Shown piece by piece: positions 25,885 to 33,630 of a stretch of DNA of 43,031 bases; position 1 is the first letter of the stretch; each line of letters starts with the position of its first letter. Both the position numbers and the translations under genes were made by a program. A model generated the notes under the pieces. The model ran no database searches. It was not told the DNA's origin and saw only the letters and a program-made list of their open reading frames with translations. Source of the stretch: Phycisphaerales bacterium (lineage in GTDB: Bacteria; Planctomycetota; Phycisphaerae; Phycisphaerales; SM1A02); NCBI GenBank assembly GCA_009691725.1, contig SIAP01000016.1:1-43031 (forward strand). The letters are read 5' to 3'.

Positions 25885-26541
25885 TGGATTGACCGCGAGT
25901 GAAGGCGTGTAGACGATTCGATCGTGCAATCGAAAGGGATCTCCCTGCCAGAACTCGATGGAGTCGAGTGCGACTCGGTATCCACCCCAGTGTGGAGGTC
26001 GCGGAACATCCTTGCCAGCAAAGCGTGCTTCGGCGTGGGTGATGCATGTGTCAAGTGCGGCGCGATTAGCAACGGGTTGACTCTGGTCGCTCGCCCATGC
26101 GCCGATGCGACTCTGGTGCGGTCGCGTTGCGAAATAGGAGTCGCTGAGCGCATCGCTGACGAGTGTCACCCGTCCTTCGATATGCACTTGACGGGCGAGA
26201 TTGTCCCAGTGAAATGAGATCGCCGCACGCGGATGGCGGGCGAGCGCCTGTCCCTTGCGACTCATGCGATTCGTAAAGAAGACAGCGCCCTGTGCGTCGA
26301 AGGCCTTGAGCAGCACGGTACGAATGGATGGAGTTCCATCCGCATCGACCGTCGCGAGCGCCATCGCATTTGGATTGACGAGCGCGAGATGATTCGCCTC
26401 TGCGAGCCAACGACGAAACTCAATGACGGGATCGCTCGGGGGCGAGTCGAAATCCATCGCAATGGGTTCAAAGTGAAGCGTCGGAAATGGGCCCTGTCCC
26501 ACTTCGATGAAGTCGGGGGAGTCGTCAGCTGCGTCGCTCAT
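25846..26541 (-). CDS. pdxH: Pyridoxamine/pyridoxine 5'-phosphate oxidase
   Basis: PdxH oxidises pyridoxamine or pyridoxine 5'-phosphate to pyridoxal 5'-phosphate with FMN and oxygen. The 231-residue product shows R-T-V-L-L-K, N-R-M-S-R-K-G-Q-A, R-Q-V-H-I-E-G, S-R-I-G-A-W-A-S-D-Q-S and F-W-Q-G-D-P-F-R-L-H-D-R, which together form the FMN and substrate site. The C-terminal R-L-F-P corresponds to the R-L-x-P ending of the family, so the stop is authentic and the 39-bp overlap with dnaE is real. The ATG at 26541 is where family similarity begins; the open frame continues upstream without similarity. The NYN-domain gene lies 76 bp upstream on the same strand. Confidence 0.95.
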   Translation of the reverse strand: MSDAADDSPDFIEVGQGPFPTLHFEPIAMDFDSPPSDPVIEFRRWLAEANHLALVNPNAMALATVDADGTPSIRTVLLKAFDAQGAVFFTNRMSRKGQALARHPRAAISFHWDNLARQVHIEGRVTLVSDALSDSYFATRPHQSRIGAWASDQSQPVANRAALDTCITHAEARFAGKDVPRPPHWGGYRVALDSIEFWQGDPFRLHDRIVYTPSLAVNPSESRWNITRLFP

Positions 26542-26617
26542 GGAGCAGAGAGTAGAGGGAGGGGTGGTTGCGGGCAGATCCTTTGGTGCGCACCTTGATA
26601 TGTGCCCGCAGACAGGG

Positions 26618-27196
26618 CTAGTCCAGCCGACGAGGCGTGCGCCGATCGTGTGGTTTCTTGTGCGCCGGTCCATCGCGTGCGGCGCGCGAGAGCGACTCGA
26701 GCTTTGTTGCATCATCGAGTCCGAAATACTTTTTCCACGCATCGATCTGACTCTGGGTGAGTGGATCGATCGTCGACCGGTCCGCGTGCGAGTTGCTTTT
26801 CCGCTTCGATCGCGTGCGCTTGGCGTAGTCACGCGAGAGCAGTTCCAGAAACTCCTCGCAGGAAATTGTCGGACATCGCCTCCGTTTGGCATGTTTGAGA
26901 ATCGCACGATCTCCTGAGACAACGGTCATTCGCCTGGGCGCTGTGCAATCTTCGACCATCTGTGCGATCACCGAATCAGCAGTGACCCCCGTGCCCGCGT
27001 AGTGAAAGACAATCGATCCAATGTCGGCTCGCTGCCTGCCGCGAGCGGGCCCATCACAGACGAAGCAGATCGCCTCGTCGCGGAATCGGCTTTGCAAGAT
27101 GAGGTCTGCCATCTCCTGCTCGTTTGGACCAGCAATCTCCGCGGGGAGAACGCCAGTGACATGCAGGAGGTTGTTGACATCGATGATGAGGGGCAT
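26618..27196 (-). CDS. NYN (PIN-like) domain protein, YacP-type
   Basis: A 192-residue protein with a PIN-like nuclease fold of the NYN family, related to YacP/Rae1-type ribonucleases. Seen are I-I-D-V-N-N-L-L at 4-11, F-V-C-D-G-P around 46-51, V-T-A-D-S-V-I-A-Q and V-V-S-G-D-R-A-I-L, giving the acidic residues expected for metal binding. Residues after about 120 form a strongly basic tail rich in Arg and Lys that probably binds RNA. The ATG at 27196 is used because the motif starts at once. It is divergent from rpsU with a 113-bp gap. A role in RNA cleavage fits the ribosome- and RNA-related surroundings, but that is inference. Confidence 0.78.
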   Translation of the reverse strand: MPLIIDVNNLLHVTGVLPAEIAGPNEQEMADLILQSRFRDEAICFVCDGPARGRQRADIGSIVFHYAGTGVTADSVIAQMVEDCTAPRRMTVVSGDRAILKHAKRRRCPTISCEEFLELLSRDYAKRTRSKRKSNSHADRSTIDPLTQSQIDAWKKYFGLDDATKLESLSRAARDGPAHKKPHDRRTPRRLD

Positions 27197-27248
27197 TGTG
27201 GTAGTCGTTGGGCGGGGGTAGGGGCATTTTGCCAACTTCTCGACCCGC

Positions 27249-27277
27249 TTGCCTAGAGGCTGCAAAGATGGTCTAAT
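27249..27277 (+). promoter_or_regulatory. Probable sigma-70 promoter of the rpsU operon
   Basis: TTGCCT (-35) and TCTAAT (-10, five of six consensus bases) are separated by 17 bp. The -10 box ends 32 bp before the rpsU ATG, and AAGGA at 27296-27300 supplies the ribosome binding site. No terminator or other start is seen between. Confidence 0.5.
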
Positions 27278-27309
27278 TCGGGACTCACCCCATACAAGGA
27301 TCCACACGC

Positions 27310-27696
27310 ATGCCCATTCGAGTCAAGAGCAGAGGAAACGAAACCGCCGAGCAGATGTTGCGCCGCTTCAAGAAGATGTGCGAACGCGAGGGGATCACCA
27401 AGGATCTCAAGAAGCGGCAGTACTACGAGAAGCCCTCTGAGATCAAGCGCCGCGAATCGATGCGCGCACCACAACGAGCGTTTGCGATCAAGGCCGAACT
27501 GGCAGCGGGTGGCAGCGGATCAAGTGGCGGATCTTCTTCATCTGGTGCGCGAGGTCGTCCGCTGGCAGGTCGCACTGGTGGCGGACGGACTGGTGGCGGT
27601 CGGACTGGTGGCGGTCGCACGGGCGGTGGTCGCACGGGTGGCGGTCGGCCAAGTGCCGGTCGATCAGGCGGCGGTCGCCCAAGTGGCGGACGCTAA
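27310..27696 (+). CDS. rpsU: Ribosomal protein bS21 with Gly/Arg-rich repeat tail
   Basis: bS21 is a small subunit protein near the anti-Shine-Dalgarno end of 16S rRNA and helps initiation. Residues 1 to about 60 are a standard bS21 (M-P-I-R-V-K, then L-R-R-F-K-K-M-C-E-R-E-G, and R-R-Q-Y-Y-E-K-P-like K-K-R-Q-Y-Y-E-K-P-S). Typical bS21 stops there at about 60-70 residues. This one has 128. After a Gly/Ser linker, residues 83-128 consist of nine pentapeptides, mostly R-T-G-G-G and then R-P-S-x-G variants. Such RGG-like tails bind RNA in other proteins. AAGGA lies nine bases before the ATG. rsfS follows after 22 bp. Confidence 0.92.
   Translation: MPIRVKSRGNETAEQMLRRFKKMCEREGITKDLKKRQYYEKPSEIKRRESMRAPQRAFAIKAELAAGGSGSSGGSSSSGARGRPLAGRTGGGRTGGGRTGGGRTGGGRTGGGRPSAGRSGGGRPSGGR
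27556..27693 (+). repeat. 15-bp in-frame tandem repeat in rpsU
   Basis: Nine 15-bp units start at 27556 and each encodes Arg plus four small residues. Units two to six encode R-T-G-G-G, with units three and four nearly identical in DNA and the others differing at wobble positions. The final three encode R-P-S-A-G, R-S-G-G-G and R-P-S-G-G. Synonymous differences show that the repeat is not brand new and that the protein sequence has been kept. Confidence 0.9.
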
Positions 27697-27718
27697 TCTC
27701 GATTTCTGATTTGGTGCG

Positions 27719-28105
27719 ATGAGACGATCGAGCGCGAAGTCGGATGCAGCGCGGGCGAAAGCGTTTGCTGTTCAGTCCGCGTCACTCATGACTGACTTGA
27801 AGTGTTCCGAAGTGGTGATACTGGATCTCGTGGGGCGTTCGCAAATCTGTGATTACATGCTGATCGCAACTGGAACGAGCCAGCGGCAAATGCGATCGGT
27901 GGGAGATGAGATCGACAAGGTGGCAAAGGCGCAGGGTTCGGGAGCGTGGCGCACATCAGCTGATGCTGGGTCGAGTTGGATCGTGCTGGATTTCGTTGAT
28001 GTCGTCGTGCACTTGTTCGAGCCCAGTCAGCGCGCCTTCTATGACATTGAAGGCATGTGGGCCGAGGCGCCCCGTGTCAACTGGCGTGCGACTGCGCTGA
28101 AATGA
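27719..28105 (+). CDS. rsfS: Ribosomal silencing factor RsfS
   Basis: RsfS binds uL14 on the large subunit and blocks joining of subunits when nutrients run low. The 128-residue product has the DUF143/Iojap fold: S-E-V-V-I-L-D-L-V-G-R-S-Q-I-C-D-Y, then I-A-T-G-T-S-Q-R-Q-M-R-S-V and the W-I-V-L-D-F-V-D-V-V-V-H-L-F region, ending at Y-D-I-E-G-M-W. It sits between rpsU and a hydrolase gene, overlapping the latter by ATGA, so the three form an operon. In many bacteria rsfS lies near nadD; here it is with a small-subunit protein gene instead. Confidence 0.93.
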   Translation: MRRSSAKSDAARAKAFAVQSASLMTDLKCSEVVILDLVGRSQICDYMLIATGTSQRQMRSVGDEIDKVAKAQGSGAWRTSADAGSSWIVLDFVDVVVHLFEPSQRAFYDIEGMWAEAPRVNWRATALK

Positions 28106-29274
28106 TGTCGCTGCTCTTGGTCGTGGGGTCAACTCTTGCGCAAGCAGAGGTGACTGCCCCGCCTGCAACACAGACTCGTCCAGCCGTGATTTCGCATGCT
28201 TCGAGTTTTGGAGGCGGCATCGAAGTGATGGTTGCTGGCCCCGATGGCAGCACACTGACCGGGACTTTTGTCCTTCCCCAATCTGCATCTGGTCAAGGAG
28301 CGATTCCTGCGGTGGTCTTCATCACCGGCAGCGGACTGCAAGATCGTGACGAGACCATTTTCGGGCACAAGCCATTTCGATTGCTCGCTGGGGTGCTTGC
28401 GGATCACGGGATCGCATCGCTGCGATGCGATGATCGTGGTGTCGGCGGATCGACGGGAAATCCATCGATCGCGACGACGCTCGACTTTCTCGAAGATGCA
28501 AAGTCGCAGATCGCATGGTTGCGCACACGATCCGAGATCGATCCGGCGCGTGTTGGCATCATCGGTCACAGCGAGGGTGGACTGATTGGCGTGCTGATGG
28601 CGCAGGCTCCAGATCCAGCGATGAACTTTGCGGTTCTGCTTGCGCCGCCTGGTCTGACTGGCGCAGAGCTCATGGTGACTCAGTCAGGAGATATCTATGC
28701 GCAGATGGGTGTTGCGCCTGGGGATGCTGCGTATGCCCTTGAGTGCCATCGTGAGATGCTCGATGCAGTCATGAGCAGCGCAGATGACGCAGCCCTGACG
28801 ACGATCATGACGAAGCTGGTTGAGGCGCAGTTCGCGGCGCTGATGAAAACGAAACCATCCGACGCGATGATCGAGTCAACGGTAAAGCAGGGGATGGCAC
28901 AAGTCCGTTCTCAGTGGATCAAGACTTTCCTTCCGCTCGACCCTGCGCCGGCGATTCGCCGCATTGGTGTGCCAACCCTCGTGCTCTTTGGTGAGCGAGA
29001 TGTGCAAGTGTCTCCGCGGCACAATCTGCAGGCGTTTGAGAGTGGCGCACTCGTCAGTCCAGTCAAGCCCGAGATTGAAATCGTGGCGGGTGTCAATCAT
29101 CTCTTTCAACGAGCACGAACGGGGATGCCCGATGAGTACGCCACCATCAAGGAGACGATGGACCCCGCGGTGCCGGCGCGGATCGTCCAGTGGATCGTCC
29201 AGCGGATTGTCCGCACGACTGCACAGGTTCCCGCGCTGCCGACTGCCCCTGCTTCACCAGAGTCATCGCCATGA
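28102..29274 (+). CDS. Secreted alpha/beta hydrolase
   Basis: A 390-residue alpha/beta hydrolase with an N-terminal hydrophobic signal (M-M-S-L-L-L-V-V-G-S-T-L-A-Q-A), so it is probably exported. The nucleophile elbow is G-H-S-E-G-G with Ser157. The acid is probably the Asp in F-G-E-R-D-V-Q-V, and the base His is in G-V-N-H-L-F. An oxyanion region F-I-T-G-S-G and the motif R-C-D-D-R-G-V-G-G-S-T-G match esterase/peptidase-like members of this fold. The substrate is unknown. The start at 28102 overlaps the rsfS stop (ATGA). The C-terminal roughly 30 residues are Pro/Ala/Ser-rich. The last 128 bp overlap trmB on the opposite strand. Confidence 0.82.
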   Translation: MMSLLLVVGSTLAQAEVTAPPATQTRPAVISHASSFGGGIEVMVAGPDGSTLTGTFVLPQSASGQGAIPAVVFITGSGLQDRDETIFGHKPFRLLAGVLADHGIASLRCDDRGVGGSTGNPSIATTLDFLEDAKSQIAWLRTRSEIDPARVGIIGHSEGGLIGVLMAQAPDPAMNFAVLLAPPGLTGAELMVTQSGDIYAQMGVAPGDAAYALECHREMLDAVMSSADDAALTTIMTKLVEAQFAALMKTKPSDAMIESTVKQGMAQVRSQWIKTFLPLDPAPAIRRIGVPTLVLFGERDVQVSPRHNLQAFESGALVSPVKPEIEIVAGVNHLFQRARTGMPDEYATIKETMDPAVPARIVQWIVQRIVRTTAQVPALPTAPASPESSP

Positions 29275-29893
29275 ACGGTCGCCCCTCGCGCGCGAATTTG
29301 CGCTCAAAGTTGGTGCCCACGACCTCTCCAACGCCTGCAGAATCTGGCGCGACAAATGGCGTGACCGAGAAGAGATGTGCGTTGCGCGCGGCGTGATCTT
29401 CACACCACGCCCACAACTCGACATGATCTGTGACGATCCGAAGTTCTCCGGCTGACGACAGCACACGATGAAAGTGCGCAAGCGTTTCATCTTGGATAAC
29501 CCGCCGCTTGTGATGGCGCGTCTTGGGCCAGGGATCGCTGAAGTACAAGTGGATCACACTCGCGATGCCACTTGGCAACCAGAAGCGAAAGAATTCGGAG
29601 GCGTCGATCTGCAGGAGCCGCACATTGGCGAGCTCCCGTCGGCGTACACGGTCCGCTGCGTAGCGCCAGAACTCGGCGGTCCATTCGATTCCCAGAAAGT
29701 TGGTCCCTGGTTGTCGCGCCGCTTGCTGCACAAGAAAGGTTCCCTTGCCGGAACCGATTTCGATCTCCAATGGATTGGAGGCTGACGGAAAGAGCACACG
29801 CGGATCAAATGCGCCTGCAGCATGGGAGGGAATCTGCGACTGTTTGAGCCCGACCGCACCGACATCAAGAGTTTTTCCGCGTGCAGCATCCAT
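29147..29893 (-). CDS. trmB: tRNA (guanine-N7-)-methyltransferase TrmB
   Basis: TrmB methylates G46 of tRNA with S-adenosylmethionine. The 248-residue product has the SAM motif E-I-G-S-G-K-G at 45-51, F-S-D-P-W-P-K at 118-124 and H-H-K-R-R at 127-131, followed by T-N-F-E-R-K-F. The family fold ends near residue 216 (M-A-M-T-L-V-K-Q). The last 30 or so residues form a Ser/Gly/Arg/Pro-rich tail encoded opposite the end of the hydrolase gene, a 128-bp antisense overlap. The double zinc-ribbon gene ends 10 bp upstream, so the two are probably co-transcribed. Confidence 0.94.
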   Translation of the reverse strand: MDAARGKTLDVGAVGLKQSQIPSHAAGAFDPRVLFPSASNPLEIEIGSGKGTFLVQQAARQPGTNFLGIEWTAEFWRYAADRVRRRELANVRLLQIDASEFFRFWLPSGIASVIHLYFSDPWPKTRHHKRRVIQDETLAHFHRVLSSAGELRIVTDHVELWAWCEDHAARNAHLFSVTPFVAPDSAGVGEVVGTNFERKFAREGRPFMAMTLVKQGQSAAREPVQSCGQSAGRSTGRSAPAPRGPSSP

Positions 29894-29903
29894 GAGTTCG
29901 AGC

Positions 29904-30227
29904 CTAGTTCGCAGACTCGTCGGTGGGAGATTTCCAGTTGGAGTCAGGATCGCGCGAGAGGGCCTTCGCCCCCATCTTGATGCAGCGCAAGCAGATCAGC
30001 GCATCCGGATAGGCGGGACTGCGGAAGCAGGCATCGGTGCGTTCTTCGAGACACATGGTGCATTTCACGACCTCTCCCACGGCGACATCATTGCACCCAT
30101 TCAAGTGCACCGACCTGTACGCCATCGACAGGCAATTGCCGCAAATGCACGACCCGTGATGCCCCTCGATCATCGGTCGATCCAGCGTCCACGATGTACG
30201 GCAATAGTCGCAGAGCACATCGGACAT
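29904..30227 (-). CDS. Small protein with two tandem four-cysteine zinc ribbons
   Basis: A 107-residue protein from the ATG at 30227, or 134 residues if the ATG at 30308 is used. Cysteines form C6-X2-C9-X19-C29-X2-C32 and again C56-X2-C59-X19-C79-X2-C82, two modules with identical spacing. The spacing is close to the zinc-binding domain of ClpX, and the first module starts M-S-D-V-L-C-D-Y-C in a similar way. No other domain is present. It may bind zinc and a protein or RNA partner. It is 10 bp upstream of trmB on the same strand and divergent from the histidine kinase. I do not know a named family for it. Confidence 0.7.
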   Translation of the reverse strand: MSDVLCDYCRTSWTLDRPMIEGHHGSCICGNCLSMAYRSVHLNGCNDVAVGEVVKCTMCLEERTDACFRSPAYPDALICLRCIKMGAKALSRDPDSNWKSPTDESAN

Positions 30228-30306
30228 TTCAACACTGGCTTCATTTGTTCCATCACGGCGCACACGCACAGAGTAGACGCGACAACCGAACCGATAGGCT
30301 GTGCAC

Positions 30307-31968
30307 ATGGCACGCGGACCATCCCTCGCCAACAAATGCCAGCTGCTCTTTGGCGGTGCGGTGCTGTTGATCTTGGCGGGGGCACTCGCGGCACCGTGGA
30401 TTCGGTTGGAGTCTGTGGTGGAGGAGAGCCAACGCGAGATGTCGCGGCAACTCGCAGAGACCTGGGTTGGAAATGGATTCGCACTCAATCGCACTGAGGG
30501 GATCCCAATTCCTATTCGTGTGGTCCCCATCGAACAGATTGAAGATGGCAGCTCCGCTGATCCCTTCGTCGATGCGGCGTACCGAGAGTTCATTGTTGGT
30601 CCGGGAGTCGTGGAGTACTTCACGAGCGTGCGGGGTTCGAAGGGGATCGTCTATCGCTACGCCCGAGCGCTGCGCGAGGGAGAGTGGCGGGCGATTCAAG
30701 ACCGTCAGTTCGTCGATTTCTCTGCGCGCGCATCCGAGACAGCACTCGGCGATCCGCTTCGGGCGATCCTCGTGATCGAGCGCACGAGCACCTTCGCGGC
30801 AGATCAGATTCTCTCGAGCCGTTGGTACATCCTCGCTGGGGGAGTGCTCGCAGTTGTCCTGGCGGTCATCGTGTTCTCGCTGATCTTGACGAAGCTCATC
30901 TTCTCACCCGTCCGGCGATTGCGCGCGAGCGCCGAGCGAGTGCGCCGTGGCGACTTGACGGTGCGAAGTGCACTGCGCACGGGCGACGAACTCGAAGAGC
31001 TCTCGCGCGCGTTTGACGAGATGCTCGACGAGATGAATCGAGGCCACCAGTCGCTGCGTGCGATGAACGAATCGCTCGACCTGAAGGTGGTGGAGTTGTC
31101 CGAGGTCAACGTGGGGCTCTTCGAATCCAATCGTTTGAAGAGCGAGTTTCTGGCAAATGTGTCGCATGAACTTCGTACGCCGCTGAACTCCATCATTGGG
31201 TTTGCGGAATTGCTTTTCGAGATTGCCAGCAGTGATGCCACTGCGGATCCCAAGCGTGTTCGGTACATCTCGAACATCTTGACCAGTGCTCGCATGTTGC
31301 TCGACATGATCAACGAGTTGCTCGACATGGCCAAGATCGAGGCGGGACGGATGTCACTCGCTGTCGTTCCCTCGAATGCCACAGACATCGTTGAGGGTCT
31401 GCAGACCATCATGCGACCACAGGCGATGGCGAGGCAACTGACATTGACTGCGCAGGTCGAGAGCGATCTTCCAACGGTGGAAACCGATCCCGGAAAGCTG
31501 CAACAGGTTCTCTACAACTTTCTCTCCAACGCAGTCAAGTTTTCGAGGGCTGGGGGAGAGATCCGGATCTCTGCAGAGTCGACCAGCATGGACGGGCGTG
31601 AGGCAGTTCGCATTTCGGTTTCGGATGATGGCGATGGTGTCCCGTTCGACCTCCAAGAGACGATCTTCGAGAAGTTTCGGCAGGTGGACGCGAGTCACAC
31701 CAAGTCGCATGGTGGCACTGGTCTTGGGTTGGCAATCTGTCGCGAGCTCGCAACGATGCTCGGTGCCACGATTGGGATCATTTCGCAGCCCGGTCATGGG
31801 GCGACGTTCTTTGTGGAGGTGCCGCTGTTTTTTCGCGTTGTAGAGCGCAAGCCGTTGATGCCAGTGGGAGCGCATCTAGCCACTCCTGTTCAGCCAACTC
31901 CACTGAGTCCATCGGGTCGAGCCGAATCCACATCGTCGTCGTTTACACGCGGCTCAGAATCTCAGTAA
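30307..31968 (+). CDS. Membrane sensor histidine kinase
   Basis: A 553-residue kinase. A membrane segment lies at about 12-30, and an extracytoplasmic sensor region follows to about 165. A second membrane segment is at about 177-197, followed by HAMP (R-L-R-A-S-A-E-R-V-R-R-G-D-L). The phospho-acceptor is His287 in V-S-H-E-L-R-T-P-L-N-S. The ATPase domain shows N-F-L-S-N-A-V-K-F-S (N box), D-D-G-D-G-V-P (G1) and G-G-T-G-L-G-L-A-I (G2). The input signal is unknown. There is no response regulator nearby, so its partner is elsewhere. The start is the ATG at 30307; an in-frame GTG is two codons upstream. The Ser/Thr/Pro-rich tail overlaps the next, opposite gene by 26 bp. Confidence 0.93.
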   Translation: MARGPSLANKCQLLFGGAVLLILAGALAAPWIRLESVVEESQREMSRQLAETWVGNGFALNRTEGIPIPIRVVPIEQIEDGSSADPFVDAAYREFIVGPGVVEYFTSVRGSKGIVYRYARALREGEWRAIQDRQFVDFSARASETALGDPLRAILVIERTSTFAADQILSSRWYILAGGVLAVVLAVIVFSLILTKLIFSPVRRLRASAERVRRGDLTVRSALRTGDELEELSRAFDEMLDEMNRGHQSLRAMNESLDLKVVELSEVNVGLFESNRLKSEFLANVSHELRTPLNSIIGFAELLFEIASSDATADPKRVRYISNILTSARMLLDMINELLDMAKIEAGRMSLAVVPSNATDIVEGLQTIMRPQAMARQLTLTAQVESDLPTVETDPGKLQQVLYNFLSNAVKFSRAGGEIRISAESTSMDGREAVRISVSDDGDGVPFDLQETIFEKFRQVDASHTKSHGGTGLGLAICRELATMLGATIGIISQPGHGATFFVEVPLFFRVVERKPLMPVGAHLATPVQPTPLSPSGRAESTSSSFTRGSESQ

Positions 31969-32251
31969 CCAGCGCATCTGCATCAGAGATGCGCCTGCGA
32001 ATCGAGCTTGCGTCAAACCGGATGGGAACACCGCGGATGACGCCATTGTCAAGCGGATGCGATGATGCCACCTGTGCAACCGCGAGTGCAACCTGCGATG
32101 GAGCATGGGAACCGCTCGGTGACCACCAGTCGTAGTCAGACCATGAGAGAGTGATTTCGCAGTGCGTCGCTGTTTCGCCGCACCGTCGAATCATGAAAAT
32201 CCAGCTGGACTTTCCCTCTCTCTCTGTTGCAACCTCAAGTGACGCGCTCAT
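31943..32251 (-). CDS. Hypothetical protein between kinase and permease genes
   Basis: A 102-residue frame from the ATG at 32251 (GTG at 32272 and ATG at 32266 are alternatives). It reads like a compact cytoplasmic protein, with T-L-S-W-S-D-Y-D-W-W-S-P-S-G in the middle and a charged helical end (S-I-R-R-R-I-S-D-A-D-A-L-V-T-E-I-L). No family is recognised. It is kept because it otherwise fills a gap of more than 300 bp and has a natural amino acid make-up. No ribosome binding site is clear. It overlaps the kinase end by 26 bp and is divergent from the permease gene with a gap of about 50 bp. Confidence 0.5.
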   Translation of the reverse strand: MSASLEVATEREGKSSWIFMIRRCGETATHCEITLSWSDYDWWSPSGSHAPSQVALAVAQVASSHPLDNGVIRGVPIRFDASSIRRRISDADALVTEILSRV

Positions 32252-32304
32252 CGAATTGAAAAGCATAGCCACGACACGGGCTGAATCTTCTACGCTTGGG
32301 GGCG

Positions 32305-33630
32305 ATGTTCATTTTGGAAACGATCCGCCTCGGGCTTGGCAATCTGCGCCGTCACGCGCTGCGTTCGGTGCTCACATGCCTCGGTGTGATCCTTGGGGTT
32401 GCAGCGGTCATTGTGGTGGTCGCGATTGGCGAGGGAAACAAGCAGTCTGCGCTGCGAGACATTGCGGCACTCGGTGCCACCAACATCATCGTGCGCAGCT
32501 CGAAACCCCCCGATGCGGCGAGTTCGGCGCAGGCGCGCACCTTCTTGTCGCGGTACGGAATCACCTACGAAGATGCCCGCCGCTTGGAAGCTGCGTTGCC
32601 AGATGCGATGGCGGTCGTACCGCTGAAGGCTGTTGGAAGCGAGATTAGTCGTGGTGCATTTCGCACCAACAGTCAGTGCTTTGGCACGATGCCAGCACTC
32701 GCATCAGTCGCCAACCTGCGTGTGGCCACAGGCGGGCGGTACTTGAGCGATCACGACATTGAATCGCGCGCGTCAGTGGCGGTGCTCGGCGCGGAGACGG
32801 CGCGTCAGCTCTTTCCCGCACGCGACGCGCTCGGGCAGGATTTCCGAGTTGATCAACAGGTGCTCCGCGTGATCGGCGTGCTCGAAGAGCAGGGATTGGC
32901 GGGCGGCGCGGGCGGTGCGCTGGTTGGGCGAGATCTCAATCGCGATGTTCACATGCCAGTCACGACTGCGGAAAGACAGTTTGGTGATGTCATTCAGCGG
33001 CGCACATCGGGAACATCGACCAATGAAGAGATCCAGTTGAGCGAGGTCTATGTCACTGCGCCGTCGACCGCAGCCGTCAGCCAGGTTGCGCATCGCGTGG
33101 AGCGGCTGATGGAGGTCGGTCATCCGGGACTCGAGGATGTGCAGATCGTGGTGCCATGGGAACTCCTCGAGAATGCGCGCCGAGCGATGCTCGTCTGGAA
33201 TGTGATGCTCGTCGCGATCGCCGCCATCAGTTTGCTGGTTGGCGGAATCGGCATCATGAACATCATGTTGGCAAGTGTCACCGAACGAACACGTGAGATC
33301 GGCATTCGACGCGCGCTTGGAGCCACTCGCAAACACATCATCCTGCAATTTCTCGTCGAGACAGGATCACTTTCCGCTGTGGGCGGATTGATGGGAATCC
33401 TCCTCGGCGTTGGCGCATCGCTCGGTGTCGGGGTGATCGTGCCAATGATCCAGAAGTGGCCGATGTTCAAAGGAGCATTTGGCGGCGGGTTCACGCTCGA
33501 GCCGATCATCACGACATGGTCCATCGTGGTGAGTTTCGCTGTCGCTGCAGCAGTGGGTCTGATCTTTGGCATGTATCCCGCGATTGTTGCGAGCCGCAAA
33601 GACCCAGTCGTCGCGCTGCGACATGACTAG
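32305..33630 (+). CDS. MacB/FtsX-type ABC transporter permease
   Basis: A 441-residue permease of the MacB-like type VII ABC family. The first membrane segment is at about 22-45 (V-L-T-C-L-G-V-I-L-G-V-A-A-V-I-V-V). A large periplasmic MacB_PCD domain follows, then three C-terminal membrane segments. The FtsX motif T-R-E-I-G-I-R-R-A-L-G-A-T lies near residue 327. Such permeases move lipoproteins, peptides or drugs or transmit mechanical force, using a separate ATPase. No ATPase gene or membrane fusion protein lies next to it. The start is the ATG at 32305; a TTG at 32296 is less likely. Its TAG stop shares the palindrome CTAG with the convergent glycosyltransferase stop. Confidence 0.88.
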   Translation: MFILETIRLGLGNLRRHALRSVLTCLGVILGVAAVIVVVAIGEGNKQSALRDIAALGATNIIVRSSKPPDAASSAQARTFLSRYGITYEDARRLEAALPDAMAVVPLKAVGSEISRGAFRTNSQCFGTMPALASVANLRVATGGRYLSDHDIESRASVAVLGAETARQLFPARDALGQDFRVDQQVLRVIGVLEEQGLAGGAGGALVGRDLNRDVHMPVTTAERQFGDVIQRRTSGTSTNEEIQLSEVYVTAPSTAAVSQVAHRVERLMEVGHPGLEDVQIVVPWELLENARRAMLVWNVMLVAIAAISLLVGGIGIMNIMLASVTERTREIGIRRALGATRKHIILQFLVETGSLSAVGGLMGILLGVGASLGVGVIVPMIQKWPMFKGAFGGGFTLEPIITTWSIVVSFAVAAAVGLIFGMYPAIVASRKDPVVALRHD

